DNA of 64,000 bases from Orbilia blumenaviensis. Lineage: Eukaryota; Ascomycota; Orbiliomycetes; Orbiliales; Orbiliaceae. The notes beneath the pieces are model-generated. The model was given only the letters and a program-made list of their open reading frames with translations. It was not told the DNA's origin and searched no databases. This document shows, in pieces, positions 37,177-49,200 of the stretch (the stretch's first letter is position 1; every line of letters begins with the position of its first letter). Location: contig JAVHNS010000003.1 in the NCBI GenBank assembly GCA_036872755.1, positions 496,001 to 560,000 of the forward strand. Reading direction: 5' to 3'. The position numbers and the translations under genes were made by a program.

Positions 37177-38421
37177 CGTCGCTCTATTGTTGTGTTCGGA
37201 GATGATGCGGAAATATACGGTATGGATCTAATTCAAACGAATGCGATAACAGTAACGGGTATCATGGCGAAATGAAAGACAGCAATGAAAATAAACGCGA
37301 TAGATGATGATATTAGTTGTCTTCTTCTTCGATTGTTTTAGTGTCGAGGACGGAGTTTATGAAGGTGGTTTGGCTTTCACATGTTTGGTTGGCGTCATGT
37401 GCGCTTCGGCATTTCTCCACAACCAAAAAGGGCAGCTTCGGCGGCCCCACAGCGCAAAGAAGGCAGCCCCAACCAAGGGTACTTTTATAACAGCTGATTG
37501 TCAGTGGAAATTTCGTTGGGAAGAAATGCTTCTTCCCGGTGATGCTAATCTACCGAATTATCGTCAATCCACAAGTTGGCTAAAATATTACCAAGAAGAA
37601 AGGAAAGAAATTTTTAAAAAAAAAGAAATGTTCGAAATCATATGCAATGATGTCGAATTACCGTTTTGGGGGAGCACTATAAATGCAACGTTCTCAACAC
37701 AATTGATGACATTTTGAACCCACTTTGAACTCCTCTTCCCCGCAATCGATAGCAGCAGCTCAATGATAATTAGACCGCGTAAATATGAATCCACTGATTG
37801 GACAAAAATAACATCCCTCACCAACCAAAGCCACACCCTCACTCTAAGATATCGCGATGCGCTCTCGCTTTCCTACCCGGCTCTTCAATATCCAATTATG
37901 GTTAGTGCAACCTCGTTTCAGCATGGCTCCTGCCTTCTTTGGTAAGGTCACTTTCTGAGAACGCCTGGTTCATTGCAAAACGCACCAGGGTATTTTTGAA
38001 TCCAGCACCTCTTCTGGTGAAAGCGCCACTACATATGCATAGTGTTATATGTGGTAATGCATGACAATGAAACCTAGGAGATATTTATGCCCCATAGACG
38101 TTATCGAAAATAATATCCATTCTTTCAATTCAAATATAAAATGCAGCCCGACTCAATCCTTGGTTTTCTTCCTTCCTTTCGCTAAGCTAAGTGTTTTCTT
38201 CCTTCTAGCTAGCCTAGTTGCATTTCATTTCATAATCACCATATCTTCATTATACTACCATTTGACGAGGCAGGCCTCACGACAAGTCTAAAACGTTTAT
38301 AATCTACCCTATATATATTTATATTTATTTCTGGGATTATAGTTTGCTATTCGATTTTTGGATTAGCCTGCTTTTCTGATCCACAACTTAAACAATCAAG
38401 TATCTAAAAGATAACTTCAAG
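37177..38421. other. Divergent promoter region, ABC transporter / secreted protein
   Basis: No gene is supported. A 137-codon frame (37304-37717) lies in the transporter promoter and shows no family features. The right end holds a TATA box for the gene at 38422. Confidence 0.5.
38310..38318 (+). promoter_or_regulatory. TATA box of the secreted repeat protein gene
   Basis: TATATATAT lies about 105-112 nt before the start codon at 38422, a typical distance. Confidence 0.55.
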
Positions 38422-39117
38422 ATGCGCTTCACAACCCCCCTCATCAGCATCCTAGCACTCCTCTCAACCGCAACAGGCAGCTTCGCCTCGCCGCTCGCCC
38501 GCCGCGCAAAGTCCAGTACAGGCGCAGAGCTCAAATCCAAAATCCTAGAGGACGCAAAACAAATGCGAGAACCCACCACACAAATCAAATTCCTCGATTC
38601 CCTGCCCACTTCCATATATGACCAGCTCCTCGACCTACAATCCCGAGTGGGCGGCAGCGACGGCCAGCCGTTTTATCCCGAAATCGCAAAGATCCTACAG
38701 CAGGCCTACGGACAGCTGAAAGCCGGGCAGACACCTACTATCCCCGAAAAGCTACCGAGCCAGACCGTCGTTGTGATAGATTTCGCTCCGGCGCCGACCG
38801 CAACACCGACCAAAGCCTCGGAAAAGCCAAAAAAGCGGAGCCTTGACAATAACGCGGTTCCGGATCTCGAAAAGCGGAAAGCGAAGCTAACGGGTGCACA
38901 GCTCCGAGCTACTTTTATGGGACAAGTAGCGAAGAATAATTATGCACCTTCGCAGGTGCAGTTTTATAATAGTATTCCACAGAGCGTGTGGGATAAGCTG
39001 GCGGATCTGAGTTGTAGGATTGTGAAGCCTAATGGGCAGTATGATTCTGCTGTAGCGGCGCAACAGCAGAGGGCGTGGGGACAGATTTTTAGGAATCAGA
39101 TCCCGAACTTTTATTAG
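38422..39117 (+). CDS. Secreted Kex2-punctuated protein with two homologous domains
   Basis: Family not recognised. A single exon encodes 231 residues with a signal peptide (MRFTTPLISILALLSTATGSFA). Two homologous domains of about 70 residues follow. The first (33-100) and second (157-225) align through TGAEL/TGAQL, FLDSLPTSIYDQLLDL/FYNSIPQSVWDKLADL, and a C-terminal DGQ...AYGQL/NGQ...AWGQI. Dibasic sites of the type cut by the Golgi protease Kex2 precede each domain: RR at 27-28, KKR at 137-139 and LEKR at 149-152. A proline/alanine/threonine-rich linker (122-133) separates them. Processing would release two related small proteins plus a 13-residue spacer. Only one cysteine is present (in LSCR), so the domains are not disulfide-knot effectors. 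Roles such as secreted effector, adhesion or signalling peptide are all guesses. Confidence 0.85.
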   Translation: MRFTTPLISILALLSTATGSFASPLARRAKSSTGAELKSKILEDAKQMREPTTQIKFLDSLPTSIYDQLLDLQSRVGGSDGQPFYPEIAKILQQAYGQLKAGQTPTIPEKLPSQTVVVIDFAPAPTATPTKASEKPKKRSLDNNAVPDLEKRKAKLTGAQLRATFMGQVAKNNYAPSQVQFYNSIPQSVWDKLADLSCRIVKPNGQYDSAVAAQQQRAWGQIFRNQIPNFY

Positions 39118-39896
39118 AATGTGGTACAGAATAGTGTAACAGGGTGCTGGTATATCAGCGGAATTCTGGAGTCGTGCGCCTCGTTTGTAATATAATTAAT
39201 GAGAATAATGACTTGATCCTTTCAAGATATCTAATGAACCATATATTATCCGCCTCTTCGTCGAAACTGAGCGATATATAACATTGGTGTTCCTTTCCTA
39301 ATAGAGACGTAGTATCACCGTAGAGTCAGTTGTGCATACATCTCAACTGTTACTATATACCCTTTACCTGATGTTGTCGCACAAATGTGAATCCTATGAT
39401 TACACGAACCAACTGGGTTTCCGAACTCTGAAGTCAGGTACTACAAGCTATATGCGAGAAATAACCTCATATAATCATTGGCATTAGATTTTTTTTTTCA
39501 TTGCCGTTGGTATCGATCATGAAAAAGCCCAAAAACGCCCTAAACATATCCTCGCCTGTCGCCCTCCAAAAAGTTTTGGTACATACAGAAGAAAGAAAGA
39601 ATAAAAACAAAACAAAGGAATGAAACAAAAGCATTAGATCGCATTTGAGAGCGAAGAAGAAAAAGAAGACCTCGAGAGATACAATTACAAGATCCAATAC
39701 AGAGATATAGTAGCAATATAGTCCAAAGAAGAAGAGAGTGTGGTCCTTGTTCCCAAGAGCACTTTTGTCGCAACCGAAGCAAAAAGGATTATTCGTAAAC
39801 CAGGGGGGGAAAGGTGGTGGCTGGAAAAACCCCCCTCAAAACAGGCCTTACGCCAGACGAAAGTCATTGAAAAAACGAAGAAATGACAGGTAACTG
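39118..39896. other. Convergent 3' region
   Basis: Holds the 3' ends of the secreted repeat protein (+) and the PFK2/FBPase2 gene (-). A/T runs are present; no further gene is seen. Confidence 0.5.
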
Positions 39897-41460
39897 TTAT
39901 ACGTTCATCTTAACGCTCAACTCGTTAACGTCGGGAGAATCAGTTTCTTGGTGCTTGGCAGAGGAGTATTTTGGTCTGAAAGTTGAGACAGCTGGGATGT
40001 TTGCTTTGAATCTATAGCCAATCTAGTTAGTATTAAACTCAGATCATACGGCAAACTGTGGTAAAGGAACTCACCTCTCCTCTTTGGTACCATAGGCCTT
40101 TGGTGTGAGCTTGATAACTGTATGCAATGGAATTTCCATCCATGGGCTTCGGTCCTGTGGGACGTTCATGAAGTATGCATAGATGCATCGAATGACAGCC
40201 TGGTGGGTCACAACCATCACGTTCTCCTGTCTTTCCATTTCCATGATAATCGGCTCCAACCGAATCACCAAATCACGGTAGCTCTCTCCGCCGCGGTATC
40301 GATAATTATATTTATCGTCATCGCGGGCACGGAAATCCTCTGGGAATCGTTCCTCGATTTCCTCATATGTGAGGCCGTCGCAGGTACCGCTGTCGAGCTC
40401 ATCAAGAGCCTTCCATTGCAGTTTGTTGTAGGAAAGGTGTTGGGCGGTCTGGATAGTGCGTTTCATGGTGCTAGTCCAGACAGTGATGTTTTGCTCCGGG
40501 ACAATACCGGCTTGGCGGCAGATTTCGGGGAGAGCTTCGGAGTAGCGGAAGCCACGCGGGGAAAGGTCGGCGTCTCCGCCGATTTTGCCTGCGAGGTTGA
40601 ACATGGACTCACCATGCTGTTTTGAACACGCGTTAGCCGTTTTTTTCTTTCTCCTTCCGAAATGTGGGGAAAGAGTCGGGGAAAACCTACCCTAGACAAC
40701 CAAATCGATCTTGGTTTGATGTGCAAGTTCATCAAGAAATAGACGATTCGGCTTTGCAAGTAGTCTTGAATACAGTTGATGACAACTTGTGTTCCGACAT
40801 TAATCAGTTTGACATAGGTGTAGTCCGTCTCTGTGATAGTCTCATAGATCTTCTCGTAGTTCCTGATTCTGTTCCTGAAATCTTTGGCTGCGAGCTCAGG
40901 ATCCTGGCCACGGTAGTCGGGAGATGTGGTCTTAACCTCCATGATATTACTCATGATGAGATCTTCGTCGTCACACTTGGATTCCACAAACATGACCTCG
41001 ATGCCATACTGGCCAATGGTCTGTGCGATCCATCTCCTACGAGCCTGGGTCGAGTTTGTGGCGTCAAGGATGGCAACTGTTCCCTTTTCTTGGGAAAACC
41101 ACTTAAGCATGTCTTTCACCGCAGCTTCGGCCGCGGCCCGGCGCATGCGCTCACCCTCCTTATTGTTGGTGTCGAAAAAGTCCGCGGTGGGTTGTGGTGT
41201 ATCCTGGCGACGGTAGGTTCCGACATTGAAAGTGCGGGCGTCGACGGACAACCAACGAAGATATCTGACAACTGCAGGCAGAAAGCAGCAATTATCAGTA
41301 ACGGACTCAGGGGCATTTCGAGTATCACCACTACTGTTTAGATGTACTTACTCTTGCCAGCTATCAGACTCTTGCCACGGGCTGGCAGACCCACCATCAC
41401 AACACAAATCCTCGTATCCTCCACCTGGGTCCCAACCACAGTCCCATTAGTCCTAGGCAT
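39897..41460 (-). CDS. 6-phosphofructo-2-kinase / fructose-2,6-bisphosphatase
   Basis: Cytosolic bifunctional enzyme that makes and degrades fructose 2,6-bisphosphate, the regulator of glycolysis versus gluconeogenesis. Minus-strand exons: 41460-41352, 41271-40691, 40616-40075, 40011-39897; introns 63-80 nt; 448 residues. The kinase half shows the P-loop GLPARGKS (24-31) and a Walker-B-like VAILDATNS. The phosphatase half begins with SRHGES, whose His231 is the residue phosphorylated in this histidine-phosphatase fold, with Glu303 in DELDSGTCDG and His368 in VVTHQAV. Size and layout match Saccharomyces Fbp26. Whether the kinase half is active cannot be decided from these motifs, since Fbp26 is phosphatase-dominant. 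Exon 1 (36 codons) is fixed by the P-loop and the junction AGK-IVRYLRWLSVDARTFNVG. Confidence 0.95.
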
Positions 41461-44400
41461 TATGTATACTTTTGTAGGCGTGCAACTAAAGAAAGAAAAA
41501 GAAGAGAGCAAAAGGGCTTTGTCGTAATAGAAAAATTATTTTGTGAGTGGTCGAAAGGCAGAAACGTTTAAATGTGAGCTTAGAATTAATATGGAGGCAC
41601 AATGCAGAACTTGAGGGAGTATCGAAGGTTCAAATGGAGGGATAAAACAATCAGAGCTGCCACTAGGTACTAGCTAGAAAGCAACTTTCTTTCTTTCGAA
41701 AGGGTGGACTAAACTGTCATGACGAAAGGGATAGTCCAAGCTCTTATAAAAATGTCGCAAAGCTAAAATAAAAAAAATAATAAACAGAGCTAACACAAGC
41801 AGGGTCGACTTTATAAGACGGAAAAAGTAAAGTCATGGGAAAGGGAGCTTATGGTGCCAATCTGCTCTGGATAGCTGCATATCTAAGAGACGGCAAGCAC
41901 ACGACCTTGGGGCCCTCGAGATTGCGTATGGAGATCGCACAGGGCCTTCCCCAATGCACCCGAGCATACGCTTCAGGAAAGGGTAATGTCGCAGAATAAA
42001 CAAGGGCTGGTACCTGGGCTTCCACAGAATATACGAGTAAAGTCGTCGGAAGAACTGGTACCATGCCCCGGATTGCGATACACATAAAGTGTTAGAAAGG
42101 AAAACTAATAATCAAAAGCTTGTTGCAATTATGCAGCACGATGGTAGCATGCTTGTCACGCCAAAGCTGCGAGCCAGACCGGTCGGTTGCGGGCCCCATG
42201 ACCTTGCTTGGCTATTATGTGCAGCTCTCTGCAGTATCCCGATGATACAAAAAACCCAGAAAGAAAAAAAAACCACTCGAAGTCTTGGGGCCATTAGTGC
42301 CCCATATGCGGAACTTCCCCATGAAAGTGTCGTTGAAAGACCGCCCGAAAGCCGTAGGTCAAAGCCGGCTAAATTCTGGGAGGAACAGGGGCATCCTCAA
42401 ACACCAAGATGGACGGCATGTGGACCAGTGAAAAGCGAGGAACGCAGGTTTTCGGGAAACCGAAGTTTATGTGCCTTGAACTCCCTGTTTCGGCCCGTTC
42501 GAGTGGTCGAACACAACCAATCCCTTGCCGATACGACCTCATGGGAAGGGCAAAAACAAAAAAAGAGGATGCAATCAAAAACACGGTTCCGAAATATCTT
42601 CGTAGATGTGCGAGACCCGCATGGGAAAAATTTTCTGATTCGTCCCCAGCCTCAAAACGCTTCCCTTAATCGGCTAGGATGACCCGTCTCGAGAGCTTGG
42701 GTCGGCAGCTTTCGGAGAAGTGGAATATCAATCATCGCTTGCCTTCCAGGAGACGATTCGGCAAATGGGTGCGAAATCCCTCAAACAAAAAAAAATCCCA
42801 ACCCGAGTGCTGCTGTGTTTCGACCCTCTTTTTTTCAGCATGGGGCCGGCCGCGGCCACGGGTAGCCGTGTTTGGCCAATAACCAAGCTTCACATGAAAT
42901 AGGGATTGTGATAAGGATAGGATAAATTCAGGCTCAACGCCGCGGTGGGCTGATTTGCGGAGTTTTCGTCTACTCCGTTCCCATTGCTTTACCCCAACGT
43001 CATCTGAGGCGAATTCCAACGGGGTAGTAGTTATCATGCACTTTAAATGAAAAAAGCTGGGGAAGAGGCAAATTTGAGCAAGTAATGATAAAGTCTTGTG
43101 CCCATAGATAGCAATATAATCGCAAGACCAGACTGCAAAACTCCGAACTGAAACAGATTGCAATTGGTGACCCCGTCAAGATCCACACCTCTCACTCACT
43201 AAGCCAGTAGAGATTGAAGGATCAGAAAAACGTGGTATTATAATCACTTACTGCAGACATGCTGTATATCGGCGTAGGCGATTTCACTCCAGATGCTTCC
43301 AATCGTGGGGTATTCGCGTTGGAGCCAGGAGCTGACAACGGACCAGCAACAGGTTTAGTAGCCTCCGCCATCCTGTCTGAAATCAGGGCCGTATTTATAA
43401 TGCGGCTTTCTAACAGCCTTCCTTGTTGCCGGGAATTTAAGCCTCGGAAAGTTCCTGTCGTGCGTGCGAGGGTTTCTGGGGATCGAGAATTAGACGGTAG
43501 CGAACAGGTACGGGACTGTGCAATGGCCTGATTGTAATTTGACAGCCTTCTTGCTTGCGATGCAACGTAATCGAGGCGAACGGCAAGCGGTCAGTTGATC
43601 AGTTGAGTCTCAGATGCACCTTTTAGTAATGGAAACCTGGGGTAGATGAGGGGAGGAGGGGATGGTGTTAGCGAAATTTAAAGTAATAGGTGTGTAAGAT
43701 AGGGAGATAGCAGAGCTTAAGCTGCAAGCTAAATCCAATGCTCAGCCAGAACGGGAAAGAAGGGGATTCCTTCCAGCGTTGGCGTGCTTGCATGACAGCC
43801 GAGCCTATCCTTTCTCCACAGTTTTCGATACTCCACAGATTCAGACACAGCACCAAATCTCGAGGTGCGTTTGAATACAAGGTCCAACAGCTGTATAGTA
43901 TACTAGTACTAAGCTAAGTAGCTGCTAACAGGACTAGACACAGCGTTCGCGTGATCATCGGGTGCTCGACTCCGGGGCCCTCAAGAAAATTAATTTAGTT
44001 CCACTTCGCAAGAGGATGCCGATATCAGAAGGACTTCCCGGGATTCCATTTCTGGCTCAAAAGTCTTCGCCGCACATTGTTGGTGTGTGTAGACACGGAC
44101 CGGAAGCGGTGGTGGTAGTGGGAACTGGCCGATCAGCTGCTTTGAGCCCCGGCTTTGGCGAGCAATTGAGGCCGTTCCATTGGATGCAGGCTTTTCGGAC
44201 CTCCCCACGCTATCGTCACAACCATTCGAAAAATATGCGCCGCGACGTCACGTTTTAAAGACACAATCACGAATTGCATTAAAAACTATGTGTTCAAACG
44301 TTTTATATTAAGAATTAACCTTAATTCTGCGCTGGACGTGACCAATATCATTGACAGATTGAGCCCACATGGTGATCTGGCTCACCACGAGGAAATTATC

Positions 44401-45868
44401 CGATTGATTGACCCCCACAGAATGGCCAGGGACCGCACGAAATATATGGGGAAATAGGCGTTACGAAGGTGGTCCAAGTGTCCGACGGGAAGGTTTCCGG
44501 ATGAGGCATCAAAGCCCTGCTCCCGAGATCTAGAGATCTGTCTGGTCCTGGCCGTTTGGGAAGCATAAAGCTTGAGTGGTTCTTGCAGGTTCGGCCGAGC
44601 TCCAGAATAAATTACCACGGAGGCAACGGGCATGGCCGAGTTTTCGGCCTGGGGAGGTTGGAGGTCATATGTTGTATATCAGAGACGACGCACAATTTCC
44701 AATTATAAGATGCATGAGCTCACGGAAAATATTGGAAGTGCAGTGGAGGCATTAGCCTGTTGGAAGCGACTGTGGTCCTGAAGTCTCGTGTGTTGACCAG
44801 GACGTTGAAGCTGGCTCATGCTCAGGCTCATGCTGGGACCAGGGTCATCCAATGCAACGCACTCCCTGCAACATTTCCAACGTCGAATCGTCGGGGTTCG
44901 GTTCCAGCCACGCCTTCTTACTAAGTTAAGGGCTATCTTTACTAGTCTTTACTTGGGAAATATAGACCACGAGACTGTAAAAATTAATTATGGGTAATCT
45001 TGATTTTAGGCCGTTATATCCACGGACTCTTGCCGTTTATACAGTGTATAATTTCCCCGACTGTTCAAATATCACCATCTCGTGTTATCAAACCCACTTG
45101 ATTGTGTTCTGTCAATGCATAGCCCCGAGCTCGAGGACGTATAACAGCGAGCTCCACAACAGTAGGTTTTTCTTTCAACTCGGTTACAGTCATATAGTCT
45201 CGAGATCTTTCGAGGTGGCTCTGTTTCTGTGAAACAATGAAGATACGAGAAAGAGCTACTAAGGTCTGGATGCATGGTCGAACTATTCTTCCAGAAAAAT
45301 TATAGTGTCTGGGTTCAAGTGGAAACCAATGGTAGCTCAATGTATTGTGATATGTAACAAGCCGTCTTTAGCTTTTGACTAAATAGGATTCTAATATTAA
45401 AAAAATCGGAACACTTAATGATCGGCTAAACTTATAAAAGTTTCCCTAAAGACTGGCGATGGCATAATTTATCAATCAGCCAGGTTTGTATTTCTTTGGT
45501 CTAGATAATGCCGCTAGTACACATACGGCTACATGTTATTTCTTGGATCTCGAGTCGGTGCGCTGTATCGCTGACAAGACCTATAAGACTATGCAAGACT
45601 AAACTATACCTCAAGTAATATCAAGAGCCGGTTATCAATATCTCAGCAAATATCAAATTTGCATTACCTCATAAGCCCCTTTCTGAAACAGTGAGCCCTC
45701 CGCCCCCAGCACCGGCTTGGCTGATCAGGAATACTCTTCGCGCTGGAAGTCGTAGTACACAGGCGCCTCAATGACCTACAACCGTAATCGCAAGAGAATA
45801 CAGAAGGAGGAGAAATATAAGCTAATAAAAAATACCAAAAATTAGGGTACAAACTATCTTTATCCCAT
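41461..45868. other. Gene-poor 4.4-kb interval
   Basis: No recognisable gene. The longest open frame (42089-42682, +, 197 codons) is basic, lacks domain signatures or a convincing promoter, and overlaps open frames on the other strand; I do not call it a gene. Positions 43000-44900 have locally higher GC and 45000-45660 is AT-rich. No terminal repeats, target-site duplications or transposase-like reading were found, though a degraded transposon cannot be excluded. Confidence 0.45.
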
Positions 45869-47745
45869 TCAGGATTTTTTCCCACTGAAGTATGTAACAC
45901 CCACCGAGCAGCCTCTACCATCGCCATCCCAGCAGATACCATACGTTCTCGTCCAATGCGAGACTGGATACTTTTTACTATTGTGTACGAAGCTCACGTA
46001 TCTGAGTAGTTTCAGCCGTCCGACTTCTGCCCAGGCTATTATTGATTCCTCGGCTTGTCTCCAATCTAGGGTCATCCTGTCGGATCCGGATCCGCCACCG
46101 ATTGAAGGCCAGGGTACAATCGCGGTTTCTAGGCTTTTAAGACCCATGAGCTCGCTATAAATCACCTCGCCTTGTTGGTATGCATATCCGCCGTTATCGA
46201 TGTCCCAGTCGGTCAGCAATTCGCCGTCGATGCGTAAATGGGAGACATTGGGGCAGCGCCAGGCCATCTCTGCGATGTTTTGTCGTGTGATCCCGCTTTT
46301 TACGGACATGACTAGTTTTTTGACGAAGGGGTAAATTAAGCCGGTTTTATAGATTGGAGGCCCGGGGCGTGTGCGCTTGGTTGTAGTTGTGGTGGTGGTG
46401 GCGGCAGCTCCGTTTTCGCCTTCTGCATCATTATTATCTTCATCTTCATCTTCGTCTTCGTCTTCGTCTTCTTCACTGCTGCTGCTACTGTCGCCCTCGC
46501 TTTCGCTGACGTGGTTTTCGATCTCGGTTTCGTCCACGCGGCCAACAAGCGTAATGACTCTCCCACCCTCTTCACTTTCACCCTCCTTTTCCTCTTTTTC
46601 CTCCTCCTCCTCTTCCATCGGCGTACCCACAAAAACGTCCGTATGAACATCCAATGTATTTAGCATAACCACATCCTCTTTACCCATCCCCCACCTCCCC
46701 TTCACCGCCGCCGCCTCTCCAAATCCAAATCTTTTAACCTCCATATAAGTCGTCTGAAACCCTGGTGCAAAACAACTGCACCCAGAACCATGCCCTTCTT
46801 CCTCTCCACAGCTCGAAGCCATAATATACCTCGCCGGAACACCTCTTATTAACGCCTCCGTGTCTCTAAACACTCTTATCCCCCCAAAATGCCAGGATAC
46901 CGATATCTGTTCTTTACTCCTAAACTCACTACCTGAAATCGGTTTATAACGCTCTAATCCGAATAGATTCAACCTAGGCCAGAATTCATATGTTATAAGT
47001 CGGGATAGGATTCCGGCTACTAATGCCTCGCGGTAGGCGTCTGCGTCGTGGTATTTGCAGTCTGAAGGCAGTTCCCAGCATATCCATAATCGATCGATGT
47101 TTGGGAAGTATTTTATGGCTTCGACGTATTCGTAGATTTTTGTGAGTTGGAGAGGGGAGGTGACATTGGTGTAGTCGAATGAGATGGGGGGTTTTAGGAC
47201 TACGTAGCTGTTTTTTTTCTTACAACATTATTTTCATGGTATGGGTTAGCTGGCTGCTCTGCTCATCTAGAATGTCCTTTTTTATGTATAATACTAGTGT
47301 ATTTGAATGTCCTGGTGTGTGACTTATAAATGGAGGTAGTATTGTAGTTTTTGAATTGGTATACAGCATGGGCTTGACCCAATGGCCGCTTAAGCTGTCT
47401 AGGCGGTATATAAAAAGGAACCCAGTCCATAACAGACCCACCACAGCTTATAAAAAACAAGAAAATAAAATGAAAAAAATGAACACACCTAAAATACGAC
47501 TGCAAATGTCTCAAACTCGGCAGTCCCGGAAACGGCTTCAGCATATTATCCCGTATATCCATTGTCAACGACTCGGACAGATGTCCGAATACATCCCTCG
47601 ACAGCAGGTTCCGACTCGCTCTGCAGCAGCTAGACAACTTCGCCAGATCCGGCCGGTCTAGGTACGACATTATATCGTTAAACAGTTCCAAGGGCAGCTC
47701 GAACAGCACACCCGGGCTGGTTGCGGGCTTTGTTGCTGCTGCCAT
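45869..47745 (-). CDS. F-box protein with acidic low-complexity tracts
   Basis: Predicted SCF substrate adaptor. Minus-strand exons 47745-47489 and 47207-45869 give 531 residues. The F-box is near the N-terminus (VLFELPLELFNDIMSYLDRPDLAKLSSCCRASRN, split here as FELPLELFNDIMSYLDRPDL plus KLSSCCRASRN). The middle holds acidic and homopolymer tracts (poly-E, SSSSSEEDEDED, poly-T). The later part contains hydrophobic segments of the leucine-rich kind seen in fungal F-box proteins (FVKKLVMSV, CPNVSHLRIDGELL, LKSLETAIVPWP). The intron is 281 nt, far longer than others here, but its ends (GTGTGT donor, AAACAG acceptor) keep the frame. An in-frame ATG at 47961 would add 72 low-complexity residues; I prefer 47745 because it sits just before the F-box. 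The C-terminal end is less certain. Confidence 0.78.
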
Positions 47746-49200
47746 TTTACGGAGGCGCCGGATTGCGCGACGGATGATAGTGTTGTTTGTTGTTCTGGAT
47801 AATGACGATGATGACGCCGATGAGGAAAGGAGGAAGGGAAAGCGGGAGCTTAGTCTTGACGGCGGCGGCGGGCGCAGGTCCGGATTCGAACGCCGTCGGG
47901 ACCTGGGGAGTGGAAGACAGCAGCTGCAGAGGTTACTTGTATGCCAGTTTCTTGTTCTCATCGATAATCTAGCGGGTTAAGCACACCTGCCCAATGCTAG
48001 TTTCTTTTGGCATGTGAGGATCGATTATGGATCGAATATGGATGGATAGGTAGAGATATCGCGATATCGACACCTTTTCTACGTTCTTATCTCTTTTTTG
48101 GACGCGCGAGCGGGAGCCGAGATGAATGGAGGGGAGATCTGAGGGCAATAGATAGAATGGATGAACTTGAAGGATTGGTGGGACGCCGTAGCACCTGGCA
48201 GGTTGCTGTAATGGATAGGATGGAACCAAAAATCGAAGTGCCCTTTTATTCATGGAGATATAAACCCTTCACGTCAAAAAGAAGAAAAAGACGGTAATAT
48301 GCAGATGTCACGGCTCTTTGAGAAACATAACGACAACGACAACCGCCATGGCAGACCGGGGTTCTTAGTCTCTCCCTCAGCTCGCTCATGTATTAGAATA
48401 TGCGGCCGTGCGTGTGGACCGTGTGGACCGTGGACTGCATTGGTTGCATGCATGCTTTCATACCACAACACGTCAACTTGGCCCTTCCAGGCTAGTTTAG
48501 GCCAGTAATAGTAGCCTCGAAGGTCAAAAGGCAGTTTGTTACTTCTAATTTGTTGTAGCTCGCGGAAGGGGAAAAAGGACTCGGTCGGGTAGCCGTTACC
48601 ATTGTACGTGCATATAAGATATGGGCTGGGGTGGCTGGGATGACGATGCAAGGCTGATGGATGTCGTGGTACTAGCCGGGGCTATAACGACTGCTGCTGC
48701 AGCTGGGTGACTCACGCGGCTATACTCTTTCCCGCGAGGATGATGTCGCGAGCTTTACAAGAATCAGACAAGGGGGTTTATAATTTAACGGATTTGTAAC
48801 ACGATATCGGCATTGATTTACTGACGTACTGATCATATATAGGATAGTAGTAGGTATAGTCTATATAGTATCGATGATTCAAATTTGGACATTCAACGGG
48901 GTAAGAAAGGGCTTAATAACGTTAAGTGCTCCCTACTATTTGGTAACTTAAATAAACCAGTCATGAAAAGAAAAATGCCTGACCAAAAGTAAATCCCACG
49001 ACGCCTGGTATAATGGATCGCAATAATTGCTCACGGCTCACAATCATGAAAAAAGAAATGTCCGTCGCTGTCATCCGCCGTAGTCATCATACAAAAATGC
49101 ATGAACTCAACCCACAAGAAGAAGAAGAGAACGAAAAAAAAGAAGAAGAAGAAAAAGAAAAGGAGGATTAAACTTCGAAACTTAGATCCGATCTAAAATG
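47746..49200. other. Intergenic region between F-box gene and VPS39
   Basis: Promoter side of the F-box gene (47746-48200, with GATATC-like palindromes near 48055) and 3' side of VPS39. A GAA-rich tract lies at 49115-49167. No gene is supported. Confidence 0.5.
49115..49167 (+). repeat. GAA/AAG-rich simple repeat
   Basis: Purine-only tract of AAG and GAA units 35-85 nt beyond the VPS39 stop codon, probably inside that gene's 3' UTR, where it reads as a CTT-rich tract. Confidence 0.75.

Noticed and set aside
37304..37717. 137-codon frame between the ABC transporter and the secreted protein genes
   Set aside because: It lies in the divergent promoter interval, and its composition and sequence suggest no known protein.
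42089..42682. 197-codon open frame as a gene
   Set aside because: No domain, signal or conserved motif, overlapping frames on the other strand, and no visible promoter or splice context; kept only as an observation.
44880..44910. GGTTCGGTTCC string as a tRNA T-arm
   Set aside because: The flanks do not fold into a cloverleaf and no A box is placed correctly.
47746..47961. 72-residue N-terminal extension of the acidic F-box protein
   Set aside because: Ser/Arg/Pro low-complexity sequence; the ATG at 47745 directly before the F-box is the more natural start, though the extension is not excluded.
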